A stretch of DNA of 64,000 bases from Pseudonocardia sp. 73-21 (lineage in GTDB: Bacteria; Actinomycetota; Actinomycetes; Mycobacteriales; Pseudonocardiaceae): positions 82,883 to 146,882 of the forward strand of contig NZ_MKVV01000014.1 of the NCBI RefSeq assembly GCF_001899645.1. The letters run 5' to 3'. A model generated the notes under the pieces. That model saw only the letters and a program-made list of their open reading frames with translations. It did not search any database and was not told the DNA's origin. Within the stretch, counting starts at the first letter, position 1, and every line of letters starts with the position of its first letter. The position numbers and the translations under genes were made by a program. This document shows, piece after piece, positions 32,857 through 41,168 of the stretch.

Positions 32857-34560
32857 CTAGTTCTTGTCGACGACGCCCGCCGCGTCGAACGTCGCGACGT
32901 CGTGCAGCGCACGCGCAGCCGACTGGAGCACCGGGAGCGCCAGCAGCGCGCCGGTGCCCTCGCCGAGCCGCATGCCCAGGTCCAGCAGCGGTTCCAGGCC
33001 CAGGTGGGCCAGCGCGAGCCGGTGCCCGGGCTCGGCCGAGCGGTGCCCGGCCACGCACGCACCGACGGCCGCGGGGGCGAACGCGGCGGCCACCAGCGCG
33101 GCGGCGCCGGCGTTGACGCCGTCGAGCAGCACCGGGACCCCGGTGGCCGCGGCACCCAGCACGAACCCGGCCAGCGCCGCGTGCTCCAGCCCGCCGAACG
33201 CGGCGAGGACGCCGAGCGGGTCGGTCGGGTCCGGGGCGTGGCGTTCCAGCGCGCGGCGCACCACGTCGGTCTTGTGGAGCAGCATCGCGTCGTCCACGCC
33301 GGTGCCGCGGCCGGTGGCCTGGGCGGGGTCCGCGCCGGTGAAGGTGCAGATCAGCGCGGCGGCGGCGGTGGTGTTGGCGATGCCCATGTCGCCGGTGACC
33401 AGGCAGCGGTTGCCGGCGGCGACGAGGTCGCGGGCGGTCTCGATGCCGACCTCGACGGCCTGCTGCGCCTGCTCGCGGGTGAGCGCGGGCCGGGCCGTCA
33501 TGTCGGCGGTGCCGTCGGCCACCCGGCGGGGCAGCAGCCCGGGCGCAGCGTCGAGCGGCGCGGCCACGCCCACGTCGACGACGCAGATCTCGGCCCCGAG
33601 CTGGCGCGCGAACGCGTTGACCACCGCACCGCCGTCGAGGAAGTTGGCCACCATCTGGGCGGTGACCTCCTGCGGCCAGTGCGTCACCCCCTGCGCGTGC
33701 ACACCGTGGTCGGCGGCGAACACGGCCACGGCCGCGGGCTCGGGGACCGGCGGCGGGCAGGCCCGCGCGATCCCGGCGAGCGTCACGGTCACGTCCTCGA
33801 CGCGGCCCAGCGCGCCGTGGGGCATGGTCATGCGGTCGAGGCGGTCGCGGGCGGCCGCGCGCGCGTCGTCGTCGGGGGGTGTGATCGCGGCGAGGGTCCC
33901 GGCCAGCAGGTCCGTCGGCTCCTCGCCCGGCAGCGCGCGGTGGCCGAACGTGTCGTGGTGCACGGCCCAGGCCAGCGGGCGGCGGCGGGCCCAGCCGGCG
34001 CTGGCCAGCTCGGGCTCGTCGGCGAACCGCTCGACGTGCCCGACGCACAGGTACGCCACCAGCTCCAGGTGCCCCGGCAGCCCCAGCTCGCGGGCCATCG
34101 CGCGCTCGTCGCCGAAGCTGACCCAGCCCACGCCGAGTCCCTCGGCGCGCGCGGCGAGCCACAGGTTCTGCACGGCCCCGACGGTGGAGTAGGGCGCCAT
34201 CGACGGCTGCGTGTGGCGGCCGAGCGTGTGACGGCCGCCGCGGGTGGGGTCGCAGGTGACGGCGATGTTGAGCGGGGTGTCGAGGATGGCCTCCACCTTC
34301 AGCTCCCGGAACGCCGCGGCCCGCGCGTGCGGCAGCGAGGCGGCGTAGGCGGCCCGGGCGGCGGCGACGTGGGCGTGCACCCGCTCGCGGATGGCGCGGT
34401 CGCGCAGGACGAGGAAGTCCCACGGCTGGGAGAAGCCGACCGACGGGGCGGCGTGGGCCGCCTCGAGCACGCGCCGCAGCACGGCGTCGTCGACGGGGCG
34501 CTCGGGCAGGAACCCCGACCGCACGTCCCGCCGCGACTTCACGACGTCGTAGAACTCCAC
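32857..34560 (-). CDS. cobT: BluB-CobT fusion: DMB synthase plus nicotinate-nucleotide:DMB phosphoribosyltransferase
   Basis: The 567-residue protein joins two steps of cobalamin lower-ligand synthesis. Residues 1-205 are BluB, which turns FMNH2 and oxygen into 5,6-dimethylbenzimidazole: FYDVVKSRRDVRSGFLPERP, AAPSVGFSQPWDFLVLRD and GVGWVSFGDERAMARELGLP. Residues 215-567 are CobT: DHGVHAQGVTHWPQEVTAQM, CLVTGDMGIANTTAAAAL and the C-terminal LGEGTGALLALPVLQSAA with the catalytic Glu. CobT makes alpha-ribazole phosphate from DMB and nicotinate mononucleotide. The start is GTG 34560 with GGAAGGAAG upstream. It is the last gene after cobN and cobI. The fusion would channel unstable DMB. Confidence 0.95.
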   Translation of the reverse strand: MEFYDVVKSRRDVRSGFLPERPVDDAVLRRVLEAAHAAPSVGFSQPWDFLVLRDRAIRERVHAHVAAARAAYAASLPHARAAAFRELKVEAILDTPLNIAVTCDPTRGGRHTLGRHTQPSMAPYSTVGAVQNLWLAARAEGLGVGWVSFGDERAMARELGLPGHLELVAYLCVGHVERFADEPELASAGWARRRPLAWAVHHDTFGHRALPGEEPTDLLAGTLAAITPPDDDARAAARDRLDRMTMPHGALGRVEDVTVTLAGIARACPPPVPEPAAVAVFAADHGVHAQGVTHWPQEVTAQMVANFLDGGAVVNAFARQLGAEICVVDVGVAAPLDAAPGLLPRRVADGTADMTARPALTREQAQQAVEVGIETARDLVAAGNRCLVTGDMGIANTTAAAALICTFTGADPAQATGRGTGVDDAMLLHKTDVVRRALERHAPDPTDPLGVLAAFGGLEHAALAGFVLGAAATGVPVLLDGVNAGAAALVAAAFAPAAVGACVAGHRSAEPGHRLALAHLGLEPLLDLGMRLGEGTGALLALPVLQSAARALHDVATFDAAGVVDKN

Positions 34561-34581
34561 GTCAGGCTTCCTTCCGAGGTC

Positions 34582-34621
34582 GTGCGCGGAAATCAGTGCT
34601 CTGACCCCGATATCCGCGCAC
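34582..34621. repeat. 40-bp palindromic element, copy D
   Basis: Left part GTGCGCGGAAATCAGTGCT, centre CT, right part GACCCCGATATCCGCGCAC. It sits in the 95-bp gap between cobI and bluB-cobT, two genes on the same strand, so it may attenuate or stabilise the operon mRNA. Confidence 0.85.
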
Positions 34622-34629
34622 GGGCGCTT

Positions 34630-34665
34630 CAGCGCAGTCAGCGCAGTCAGCGCAGTCAGCGCAGT
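34630..34665. repeat. 9-bp tandem repeat giving four in-frame stops to cobI
   Basis: Four copies of CAGCGCAGT run without a gap. On the minus strand they read CTG CGC TGA repeatedly in the cobI frame, so the gene meets a stop every nine bases, the first at 34656. Confidence 0.9.
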
Positions 34666-35408
34666 CCATGGCCGCGGCCCTCGCGTCGTGGGGGGACGAT
34701 CAGCGTCGAGAGGTACGGGCCTCTGCCCATCGGGTCCAGGTCCGCGGCACGGCGGATGTCCTCGTCCGGCAGGCCCAGCGCCGCGCCGTAGACCGCGCCG
34801 GCCATGCGGCCGGTGTCGCGCAGGGCGGCGAGGGTCTCCGGGAGCATGCGCCCGAACTTGTAGGCCACCACCGCGTCACCGCGGCCCAGGGCCTCGCGGA
34901 ACCGCTCCGGGCCGGCCGTCATGGGGAACAGCGAGAGCGTCTCGCGGCCCTCCACCAGCGACGTCCCGCTGCGGGCGGCGAGATCCTGCATCGCGGTGAT
35001 GCCCGGGATCAGCTCCACCGTCAGCTCCCCCACCTGCTCGCGGACCGTCGCCGCGAGGTAGGTGAAAGTGGAGTAGACGCACGGGTCGCCGATGGTCGCG
35101 AACGCGGCCGTGCCGCCGGGGTGCTCGGCGAACCAGGCCGCCACCTGGGCCGCGGCGTCGTCCCAGGCCCGCTCACGGCGGGCGGTGTGCTCGCGGTCGT
35201 GCAGCGCGAACACGACGCGCTCGATGCGCCAGGCCTCGGCGTAGAACAGCGCGGTCTGCTCGGCGCGGCCGGTCTCGGGTGGGTGGGAATTGTCGCTGTC
35301 GCCGACCGGGACGAACACCACGTCGGCCTTGGCCAGCAGGTTCGCGGCCTTGACGGTGACGAGGTCGGGGTCGCCCGGGCCCATCCCGACCCCCACGAGA
35401 GTGCTCAC
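34656..35408 (-). CDS. cobI: Precorrin-2 C20-methyltransferase
   Basis: The 250-residue enzyme adds the C20 methyl of the corrin ring. It has the class III (cobalamin) methyltransferase fold: LVGVGMGPGDPDLVTVKAAN at residues 4-23, DPCVYSTFTYLAA near 107 (family motif GDPxxYST), LIPGITAMQDLAARSGTSLV near 135 and VVAYKFGRMLPETLAAL near 180. Precorrin-2 specificity comes from the DNSHPPETGRAEQ and GDPCVYSTFTY segments. GTG 35408 overlaps the cobN stop (GTGA), so the two are translationally coupled and share the riboswitch upstream of cobN. Confidence 0.93.
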   Translation of the reverse strand: MSTLVGVGMGPGDPDLVTVKAANLLAKADVVFVPVGDSDNSHPPETGRAEQTALFYAEAWRIERVVFALHDREHTARRERAWDDAAAQVAAWFAEHPGGTAAFATIGDPCVYSTFTYLAATVREQVGELTVELIPGITAMQDLAARSGTSLVEGRETLSLFPMTAGPERFREALGRGDAVVAYKFGRMLPETLAALRDTGRMAGAVYGAALGLPDEDIRRAADLDPMGRGPYLSTLIVPPRREGRGHGLR

Positions 35409-38400
35409 GACTCGCCCTCCAGATCGCCTTCGAGCTCCAGGTAGGTCTGCTTGAGCCGGTCGAGCACGGCGTCGTCGGGCTTGGCCCACATCCCGCGGTC
35501 GGCCGCCTCGAGCAGCCGCTCGGTGACCCCGCTCAGCGCCCACGGGTTGGACTTCTCCATGAACGCGCGGTTGGTCTCGTCGAACACGTAGCTCTCGGCG
35601 AGCTGGGCGTACATCCAGTCGTCGACGACGCCGGCCGTCGCGTCGTAGCCGAAGAGGTAGTCGACGGTGGCGGCGAGCTCGAACGCGCCCTTGTAGCCGT
35701 GGCGCTGCATCGCCGCGATCCACTTCGGGTTGACCACGCGCGCCCGGAACACCCGCTTGGTCTCCTCGGCGAGCGTGCGGGTCTTCACCGCGTCGGTGAC
35801 GGCCGAGTCGCCGACGTAGGCGGCGGGCGTACGGCCGGTGAGCGCGCGGACCGTGGCGACCATCCCGCCGTGGTACTGGAAGTAGTCGTCGGAGTCGACG
35901 ATGTCGTGCTCGCGGGTGTCCTGGTTCTTCGCCGCGACCGCGATGCGCCGGAAGGACTGCTCCATGTCCGCGCGCGCCTCCCGCCCGTCGAGGCCGCGGC
36001 CGTAGGCGTAGCCGCCCCAGACCGCGTAGACCTCGGCGAGGTCGGCGTCGCTGCGCCAGTTCCGGGCGTCGATCAGCGGGAGCAACCCGGCCCCGTACGC
36101 ACCGGGCTTGGAGCCGAAGATCCGTGCGGTGGCCCGGCGGCGGTCGCCGTGGGTGGCGACGTCCTCCTCCACGTGCGCGCGCAGGTAGTTCACCTCGGAG
36201 GGCTCGTCCAGCTCGGCGACCGCCGCGAACGCGTCGTCCAGCAGCGTGATGACGTGCGGGAACGCGTCGCGGAAGAACCCCGATATGCGCACGGTGACGT
36301 CGATGCGGGGCCGCCCCAGCCCGGCGGCCGGCACGATCTCGAAGCCGGTGACGCGCCGCGAGGCCTCGTCCCAGACCGGACGCGTACCGATGAGCGCGAG
36401 GATCTCGGCGAGGTCGTCGCCCTGGGTGCGCATGGCGGAGGTGCCCCACACCGTGAGCCCGACCGAGCGTGGGTATTCCCCGGTGTCGGCGACGTGCCGG
36501 GCGATGAGCGAGTCGGCCAGCATCGACCCGATCTCCCACGCGCTGCGCGACGGGATCGCCTTCGGGTCGACGGAGTAGAAGTTGCGGCCGGTCGGCAGCA
36601 CGTTGACCAGCCCGCGCGTCGGCGAGCCGGACGGCCCGGCGGGCACGTACCCGCCGTCGAGGGCGTGCAGCACGCCGGAGATCTCGTCGGTGGTGCGCCC
36701 GAGCCGCGGCACGACCTCCGCGCACCCGAACTCCAGCACGGCGACGACGTCCGGGACGGCCTCGCCGAGCAGCTCGGCACACACGGCCGCACCACCGGCC
36801 CACCCCCGCTCCTGCACGGCGAGGACGAGCGCGCGTGCGACCCCCTCGAGCACGTCGACGAGATCAGCACCGGTGCGGGAAGGCCCCGGAGCGAGGGCGA
36901 CAAGCCGCGCGAGGCGCCCACCACCGGGGTCAGGAAAGCCACTCTGCTGTCCTGAGACGTCCGTAAAGTGGCTTTCCTGACCCTCTGGCACCACGGCGCC
37001 GGGGTCCCGGAGGAGAGCCTGCTCGTCCAGGCCCGCCCACTCCGCCAGCGCACCGCGGAGGCCCGGGAGCGCCTTGCGGCCGCCCCAGACCTGGCTCGCG
37101 CGCAGGATGCTCAGCACCAGGTTGACCTGCGCCTCCCCCTCCGGCACCCCGCCGAGGATGTGCAGGCCGTCGCGGATCTGGACGTCCTTGACCTCGCACA
37201 GGTAGCCGTCGATGTGCAGCACGAAGTCGTCGAAGTCCTGCTCGCCGGGCTGGCCGTCCACGTGCAGGTCGTGGTGCAGCTGCGCGGCCTGCACGACCTC
37301 CCAGATGCGGGCGCGCAGGGCGGGGAGCTTGGCGGGGTCCATCGCCTGGACCGTCGCGTACTCGTCGAGGAGCTGCTCCAGCTTGGCCATCTCGCCGTAG
37401 GTGTCGGCGCGGGCCATCGGTGGGACGAGGTGGTCGACCACCACGGCGTGGCCGCGGCGCTTGGCCTGCGTGCCCTCGCCCGGGTCGTTGACGATGAACG
37501 GGTACACCAGCGGCAGCTCGCCCAGCACGGCGTCGGGCGCGCACTCCGCGGAGAGGCCCAACCCCTTGCCGGGCAGCCACTCGAGGGTGCCGTGCTTGCC
37601 CAGGTGCACCACCGCGTCGGCGCCGAAGGAGCCATTCTCTGATGTCTCAGCGAGCCAGCGGTAGGCCGCGAGGTAGTGGTGCGACGGCGGCAGGTCGGGA
37701 TCGTGGTAGATCGCGATCGGGTTCTCCCCGAAACCGCGCGGCGGCTGGATCATCAGCATCACGTTGCCGAAGGTGAGCGACGCCAGCACGATGTCGGTCC
37801 CGTCGACGTAGAGGGAACCGGGGGCCGGCCCCCAGTGCTCCAGGATCCCGTCGGTCAGCGCGGACGGCAGCGCCGCGAACCACCGCTCGTAGTCCTCCAG
37901 CGCCACCCGCGCGGGCGCCGCCGAGAGCTGCTCCTCGGTCAGCCACTCGACGTCGTGCCCGCCCGCCGCGATGAGCGTGTGGATCAGCTCGTCGGAGTCC
38001 TGCGGGAACTCCCCCACCGCGTAGCCCGCGTCGCGCAGGGCGTTGAGCAGCACCACGGCCGACGCCGGGGTGTCGAGCCCGACGGCGTTGCCGACGCGCG
38101 AGTGCTTGGTCGGGTAGCTCGACAGCACGATGGCCAGCCGACGGTCGGCGACGGGCTTGCGTCGCAGCGACGCGTGCCGCACCGCGAGGCCCGCCAGCCG
38201 GGCCGCGCGCTCGGGGTCGGCGCGGTAGACGGGCAGGTCGTCGCCCGGTTCGGTCTCCTTGAACGAGAACGGCACGGTGATCAGCCGGCCGTCGAACTCG
38301 GGAATGGCCACCTGCATCGCGGCGTCCATCGGCGACAGCGCCGCGTCGGAGTCGGCCCAGGTCGCGCGCGAGGTGGTGAGGCACAGGCCCTGCAGCACCG

Positions 38401-39148
38401 GCACGTCGAGGGTGGCCAGCGCACCGGCGTCCCAGGCGTCCTCCTCGCCCCCGGCGGACGCCGACGACGCGACGGTGCCGCCGGCCGCGAGCACGGTCGC
38501 CACCAGGGCGTCGGCCGAGCCCAGCAGCGCCATCAGATCCGACGACGCCCCCCGCAGCGACCCGCAGAACACCGGCAGCGCGTTGGCCCCGCGGGCCTCG
38601 ATCGCGTCGCACAAGGTGTCGACGAACGCGGTGTTGCCGCTCAGGGCGTGGGCCCGGTAGAAGACGACGCCCACGGTGGGCCGGTCCGGGTCCTGCACGC
38701 GGGAGCCGTGCACCCCGAACTCGGGCGTGGGGGCGGGCGCGGCGAAGCCCTCACCGGTGAGCAGCACCGTGTCGGACAGGAACCGGTGCAGCTCGCGCAG
38801 GTTGTCGGTGCCCCCGGCCGCGAGGTAGGCCAGCGCCTCCGACGCGACGCCCGCGGGCACGCTGGAGGCGGCCATCAACTCGGCGTCGGGCGAGGCCTCC
38901 CCGCCCAGCAGCACCACCGGCAGCCCCGACGCCACGAGCGCGTCGACGCCGACGGGCCAGGCGCGCCGCCCGCCGAGCAGCCGCAGCACCACCACGGACA
39001 CACCGTCGAGCAGCGCGGGCAGGCCGTCGGGCTCGACGCGCGCGGGGTTGGCGGTGCGCCACAGCGCTCCGGACGACCGGGCGGCCAGCAGCTCCGTGTC
39101 GGCTGTGCTGAGCAGAAGGATGGGGGACAGCAGCAGGACAGGCGTCAT
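35405..39148 (-). CDS. cobN: Cobaltochelatase large subunit CobN
   Basis: The 1247-residue protein is the large subunit of the ATP-dependent aerobic cobaltochelatase that inserts Co(II) into hydrogenobyrinate a,c-diamide. Hallmarks are VGVVFYRAHALSGNTAFVDT near 165, VALSSYPTKHSRVGNAVGLD-like LSSYPTKHSRVGNAVGLDTP near 350, HLGKHGTLEWLPGKGLGLS near 520 and GVNVLPTGRNFYSVDPKAIP-like LPTGRNFYSVDPKAIPSRS near 855, then DMEQSFRRIAVAAKNQDTRE. An in-frame 57-bp palindrome encodes extra residues at about 722-741. ATG 39148 has AGGAGAAC upstream. The ATPase partner is likely the ChlI-ChlD-type gene at 56.8 kb. A cobalamin riboswitch precedes it. Confidence 0.96.
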   Translation of the reverse strand: MTPVLLLSPILLLSTADTELLAARSSGALWRTANPARVEPDGLPALLDGVSVVVLRLLGGRRAWPVGVDALVASGLPVVLLGGEASPDAELMAASSVPAGVASEALAYLAAGGTDNLRELHRFLSDTVLLTGEGFAAPAPTPEFGVHGSRVQDPDRPTVGVVFYRAHALSGNTAFVDTLCDAIEARGANALPVFCGSLRGASSDLMALLGSADALVATVLAAGGTVASSASAGGEEDAWDAGALATLDVPVLQGLCLTTSRATWADSDAALSPMDAAMQVAIPEFDGRLITVPFSFKETEPGDDLPVYRADPERAARLAGLAVRHASLRRKPVADRRLAIVLSSYPTKHSRVGNAVGLDTPASAVVLLNALRDAGYAVGEFPQDSDELIHTLIAAGGHDVEWLTEEQLSAAPARVALEDYERWFAALPSALTDGILEHWGPAPGSLYVDGTDIVLASLTFGNVMLMIQPPRGFGENPIAIYHDPDLPPSHHYLAAYRWLAETSENGSFGADAVVHLGKHGTLEWLPGKGLGLSAECAPDAVLGELPLVYPFIVNDPGEGTQAKRRGHAVVVDHLVPPMARADTYGEMAKLEQLLDEYATVQAMDPAKLPALRARIWEVVQAAQLHHDLHVDGQPGEQDFDDFVLHIDGYLCEVKDVQIRDGLHILGGVPEGEAQVNLVLSILRASQVWGGRKALPGLRGALAEWAGLDEQALLRDPGAVVPEGQESHFTDVSGQQSGFPDPGGGRLARLVALAPGPSRTGADLVDVLEGVARALVLAVQERGWAGGAAVCAELLGEAVPDVVAVLEFGCAEVVPRLGRTTDEISGVLHALDGGYVPAGPSGSPTRGLVNVLPTGRNFYSVDPKAIPSRSAWEIGSMLADSLIARHVADTGEYPRSVGLTVWGTSAMRTQGDDLAEILALIGTRPVWDEASRRVTGFEIVPAAGLGRPRIDVTVRISGFFRDAFPHVITLLDDAFAAVAELDEPSEVNYLRAHVEEDVATHGDRRRATARIFGSKPGAYGAGLLPLIDARNWRSDADLAEVYAVWGGYAYGRGLDGREARADMEQSFRRIAVAAKNQDTREHDIVDSDDYFQYHGGMVATVRALTGRTPAAYVGDSAVTDAVKTRTLAEETKRVFRARVVNPKWIAAMQRHGYKGAFELAATVDYLFGYDATAGVVDDWMYAQLAESYVFDETNRAFMEKSNPWALSGVTERLLEAADRGMWAKPDDAVLDRLKQTYLELEGDLEGES
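36927..36983. repeat. 57-bp palindrome in frame inside cobN
   Basis: Arms GGGTCAGGAAAGCCACT (36927-36943) and AGTGGCTTTCCTGACCC (36967-36983) are perfectly complementary over 17 bp with a 23-nt loop. In the cobN frame it encodes QESHFTDVSGQQSGFPDP without a stop, in a linker between conserved blocks. The AT content is higher than in the flanks. Confidence 0.92.
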
Positions 39149-39190
39149 CCGTGTTCTCCTCGAGGGTCCGCGCCCTCTGCTCGGGGGTAC

Positions 39191-39340
39191 CGCGACGGCA
39201 GCGAGTCTCCTGGCTCCCGGATCAGCTGCGGCCGCCCGACCTTCCCGCTCTCGCGGTGGTCACGAACACGGGCGTCACATCCCCGGTGACAGTGGCGGGA
39301 CCGCGTCGGACTCACACCGACTTCCTCCACTGCCGTCGCC
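39191..39340 (-). promoter_or_regulatory. Cobalamin riboswitch upstream of cobN
   Basis: Read on the minus strand, the region holds the riboswitch core: GGAAGTCGGTGTGAGTCC, then GCGGTCCCGCCACTG, and the B12 box AGCCAGGAGACTC. Ten-base closing arms (GCGACGGCAG and CTGCCGTCGC) define the ends. Adenosylcobalamin binding should reduce expression of the cobN-cobI-bluB/cobT operon. The 3' end lies about 43 bases before the cobN start, close enough to hide its ribosome site. The rest of the 327-bp gap (39341-39475) should hold the divergent promoters; no clear boxes were recognised. Confidence 0.92.
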
Positions 39341-39475
39341 CAGAACTGGACCACACGGCCCCACCCGGGGTCAACGCGGCAGGGAGCCGAGGTTTGCCGA
39401 TCACGTCACTTCGGGAACCAGGGGGCAACGGTTCACTCGAACGAGTGTGCCTTCCATCACACAGAGAGGTGACCG

Positions 39476-40087
39476 GTGGGAACCACAACGATCGTCCTGA
39501 TCGTCGTCATCGTGCTGCTGGTGATCGCCCTCGCGGTCGCCGGCGTGCTGCTGTCGCGCCGTCGACGTTCCGAGCACCTGCAGGAGCACTACGGCCCCGA
39601 GTACGAGCGGACGCTGGCCGAGACCGGCGACCGCCGGGCCACCGAGGCCGCGCTCACCGAGCGTGAGCAGCGGCACCGCGAGCTCGACGTCCGCGACCTG
39701 AGCGCCGACGAGCGCGACCACTACGCGTCGTCCTGGACGACGATCCAGCGCGGGTTCGTCGACGACCCGGTGCAGGCGGTGCACCACGCCGACGGGCTCG
39801 TCGTGGAGATCATGCGGACCCGCGGCTACCCGGTGGACGACTTCGAGCGCCGCGCCGAGGACCTCTCGGTCGAGCACCCGCAGGTGGTGCAGCAGTACCG
39901 CGACGCCCGCTCCATCCACGAGGCGACGCAGAACGGCACGGCCGACACCGAGCAGCAGCGCCACGCCGTCACGTCCTACCGCGCACTGATCGACACCCTG
40001 CTGGGCCACGACACCCGCACCGGCGACGGCGGCGCCGTGAACGGCCGTCACGCCCAGAACCCGACCACCGAGGAGCGCACGCGATGA
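39476..40087 (+). CDS. Membrane-anchored protein of unknown function, paralogue 1
   Basis: The 203-residue protein opens with one strong membrane helix (TTTIVLIVVIVLLVIALAVA) and an RRRR stop-transfer, leaving a cytoplasmic domain. That domain contains DHYASSWTTIQRGFVDDPVQ followed by AVHHADGLVVEIM, closely matched in the next gene by SYGSRWDAVKGQFVDEPRKA and VADADALVGELLDEL. The C-terminal part is helical with a conserved SYRALIDTLLG. I know no catalytic role. GTG 39476 was chosen, with GAGAGGTGAC upstream. It overlaps the next gene (ATGA). Confidence 0.8.
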   Translation: MGTTTIVLIVVIVLLVIALAVAGVLLSRRRRSEHLQEHYGPEYERTLAETGDRRATEAALTEREQRHRELDVRDLSADERDHYASSWTTIQRGFVDDPVQAVHHADGLVVEIMRTRGYPVDDFERRAEDLSVEHPQVVQQYRDARSIHEATQNGTADTEQQRHAVTSYRALIDTLLGHDTRTGDGGAVNGRHAQNPTTEERTR

Positions 40088-41133
40088 GCCACCCCCACCA
40101 GCCCGACGAGCACGGCCGTACCACCGGAGGGGTCCGGGGCGCGATCAACGACCTCCTGGGCCGCGGCGACAACGCCGACCGCACCGACCGCGACCGCACC
40201 GCCGATGACCGCACCGCCGAATCCGAGCGCCCCGAGCAGGAACGGTCCGGCGCCGGCGCCGATGCCGGTCTCCCGACCGGGGCCCGGTTCGACGGGCAGC
40301 CCACCGAGGGCCGGCCCGCTGCCGACCCGCGACCGACCGGACAGGCCCCGGCCGAGGCGCCCACCGGCGCGCGGTTCGAGGGACAGCCTGCCGACGCGCG
40401 GGCCACGGCCGACCCGCGCGCCGCACAGCAGCCCCTCGACGCCTCGACCGGCGCCCGGTTCGACGACCGGTCCTCCCAGCAGCAGCCCGACGACCACCGG
40501 CGCAGCGGTGGAGCGGGCGTCGTCGGCGCCGCCGCTCCCGGCCAGCACGGCCTCGGCGACCCCGCGGACACCACCCCCGGTAGCGCTCGGCACACCGACA
40601 TGGGCGCCGACGGTCCCGGGTACACCGCACCGGCCGGCGCGCGCACCGTGGACGTCGGGCGTGCGGACGCCGACCGCGCCGGCGTCGACCGTTCGAGCGC
40701 CGACCCGGCGGCGGCCACCGGCCCGGTGGCGACCGACCGGACCGCGGGCGACCACACCGCACTCCACGACGGCAGCGGGAGCCCCGCCGGTGCGGCCGCC
40801 ACCACCCCGGCCGGATCGGGCGCGGGCGCCGTCGCGCAGACCTCCCAGGGGGAGGACTCGTCGGGCCGCGAGCGGCTCGTGAGCACCGAGCGCGCCGAGT
40901 CCTACGGCTCCCGCTGGGACGCGGTCAAGGGCCAGTTCGTCGACGAGCCGCGCAAGGCGGTCGCCGACGCCGATGCGCTGGTGGGCGAGCTGCTCGACGA
41001 GCTGCAGACGCTGTTCACCGAGCAGCGCAAGGGCATCGAGCGGAGCATGGCCGCCGACGAGACCTCGACCGAGGACATGCGGCTGGCCCTGCGCCGCTAC
41101 CGCAGCTTCTTCGACCGGTTGCTGTCCATCTGA
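40084..41133 (+). CDS. Hydrophilic repeat protein, paralogue 2 of the 39.5-kb gene
   Basis: The 349-residue protein has no membrane span. Residues 1-250 are disordered-looking, rich in Asp, Arg, Gly, Pro and Thr, with a repeated PTGARFDGQPTE / PTGARFEGQPAD / STGARFDDRSSQ word, three copies spaced about 30 residues. The last 90 residues form the conserved domain seen in the preceding gene (RAESYGSRWDAVKGQFVDEP, then LRRYRSFFDRLLSI). It overlaps its upstream partner (ATGA) and is followed by a Ser/Thr kinase gene after 35 bp. The Thr- and Ser-rich linker may be a substrate of that kinase. Function unknown. Confidence 0.78.
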   Translation: MSHPHQPDEHGRTTGGVRGAINDLLGRGDNADRTDRDRTADDRTAESERPEQERSGAGADAGLPTGARFDGQPTEGRPAADPRPTGQAPAEAPTGARFEGQPADARATADPRAAQQPLDASTGARFDDRSSQQQPDDHRRSGGAGVVGAAAPGQHGLGDPADTTPGSARHTDMGADGPGYTAPAGARTVDVGRADADRAGVDRSSADPAAATGPVATDRTAGDHTALHDGSGSPAGAAATTPAGSGAGAVAQTSQGEDSSGRERLVSTERAESYGSRWDAVKGQFVDEPRKAVADADALVGELLDELQTLFTEQRKGIERSMAADETSTEDMRLALRRYRSFFDRLLSI

Positions 41134-41168
41134 CTGATACCGGCCACCGGGGTGCCTAGACTGCCCCG

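Noticed and set aside
34630..34665. CAGCGCAGT repeats read as a CRISPR-like array
   Set aside because: Nine-base units with no spacers cannot be CRISPR; they are a simple tandem repeat.
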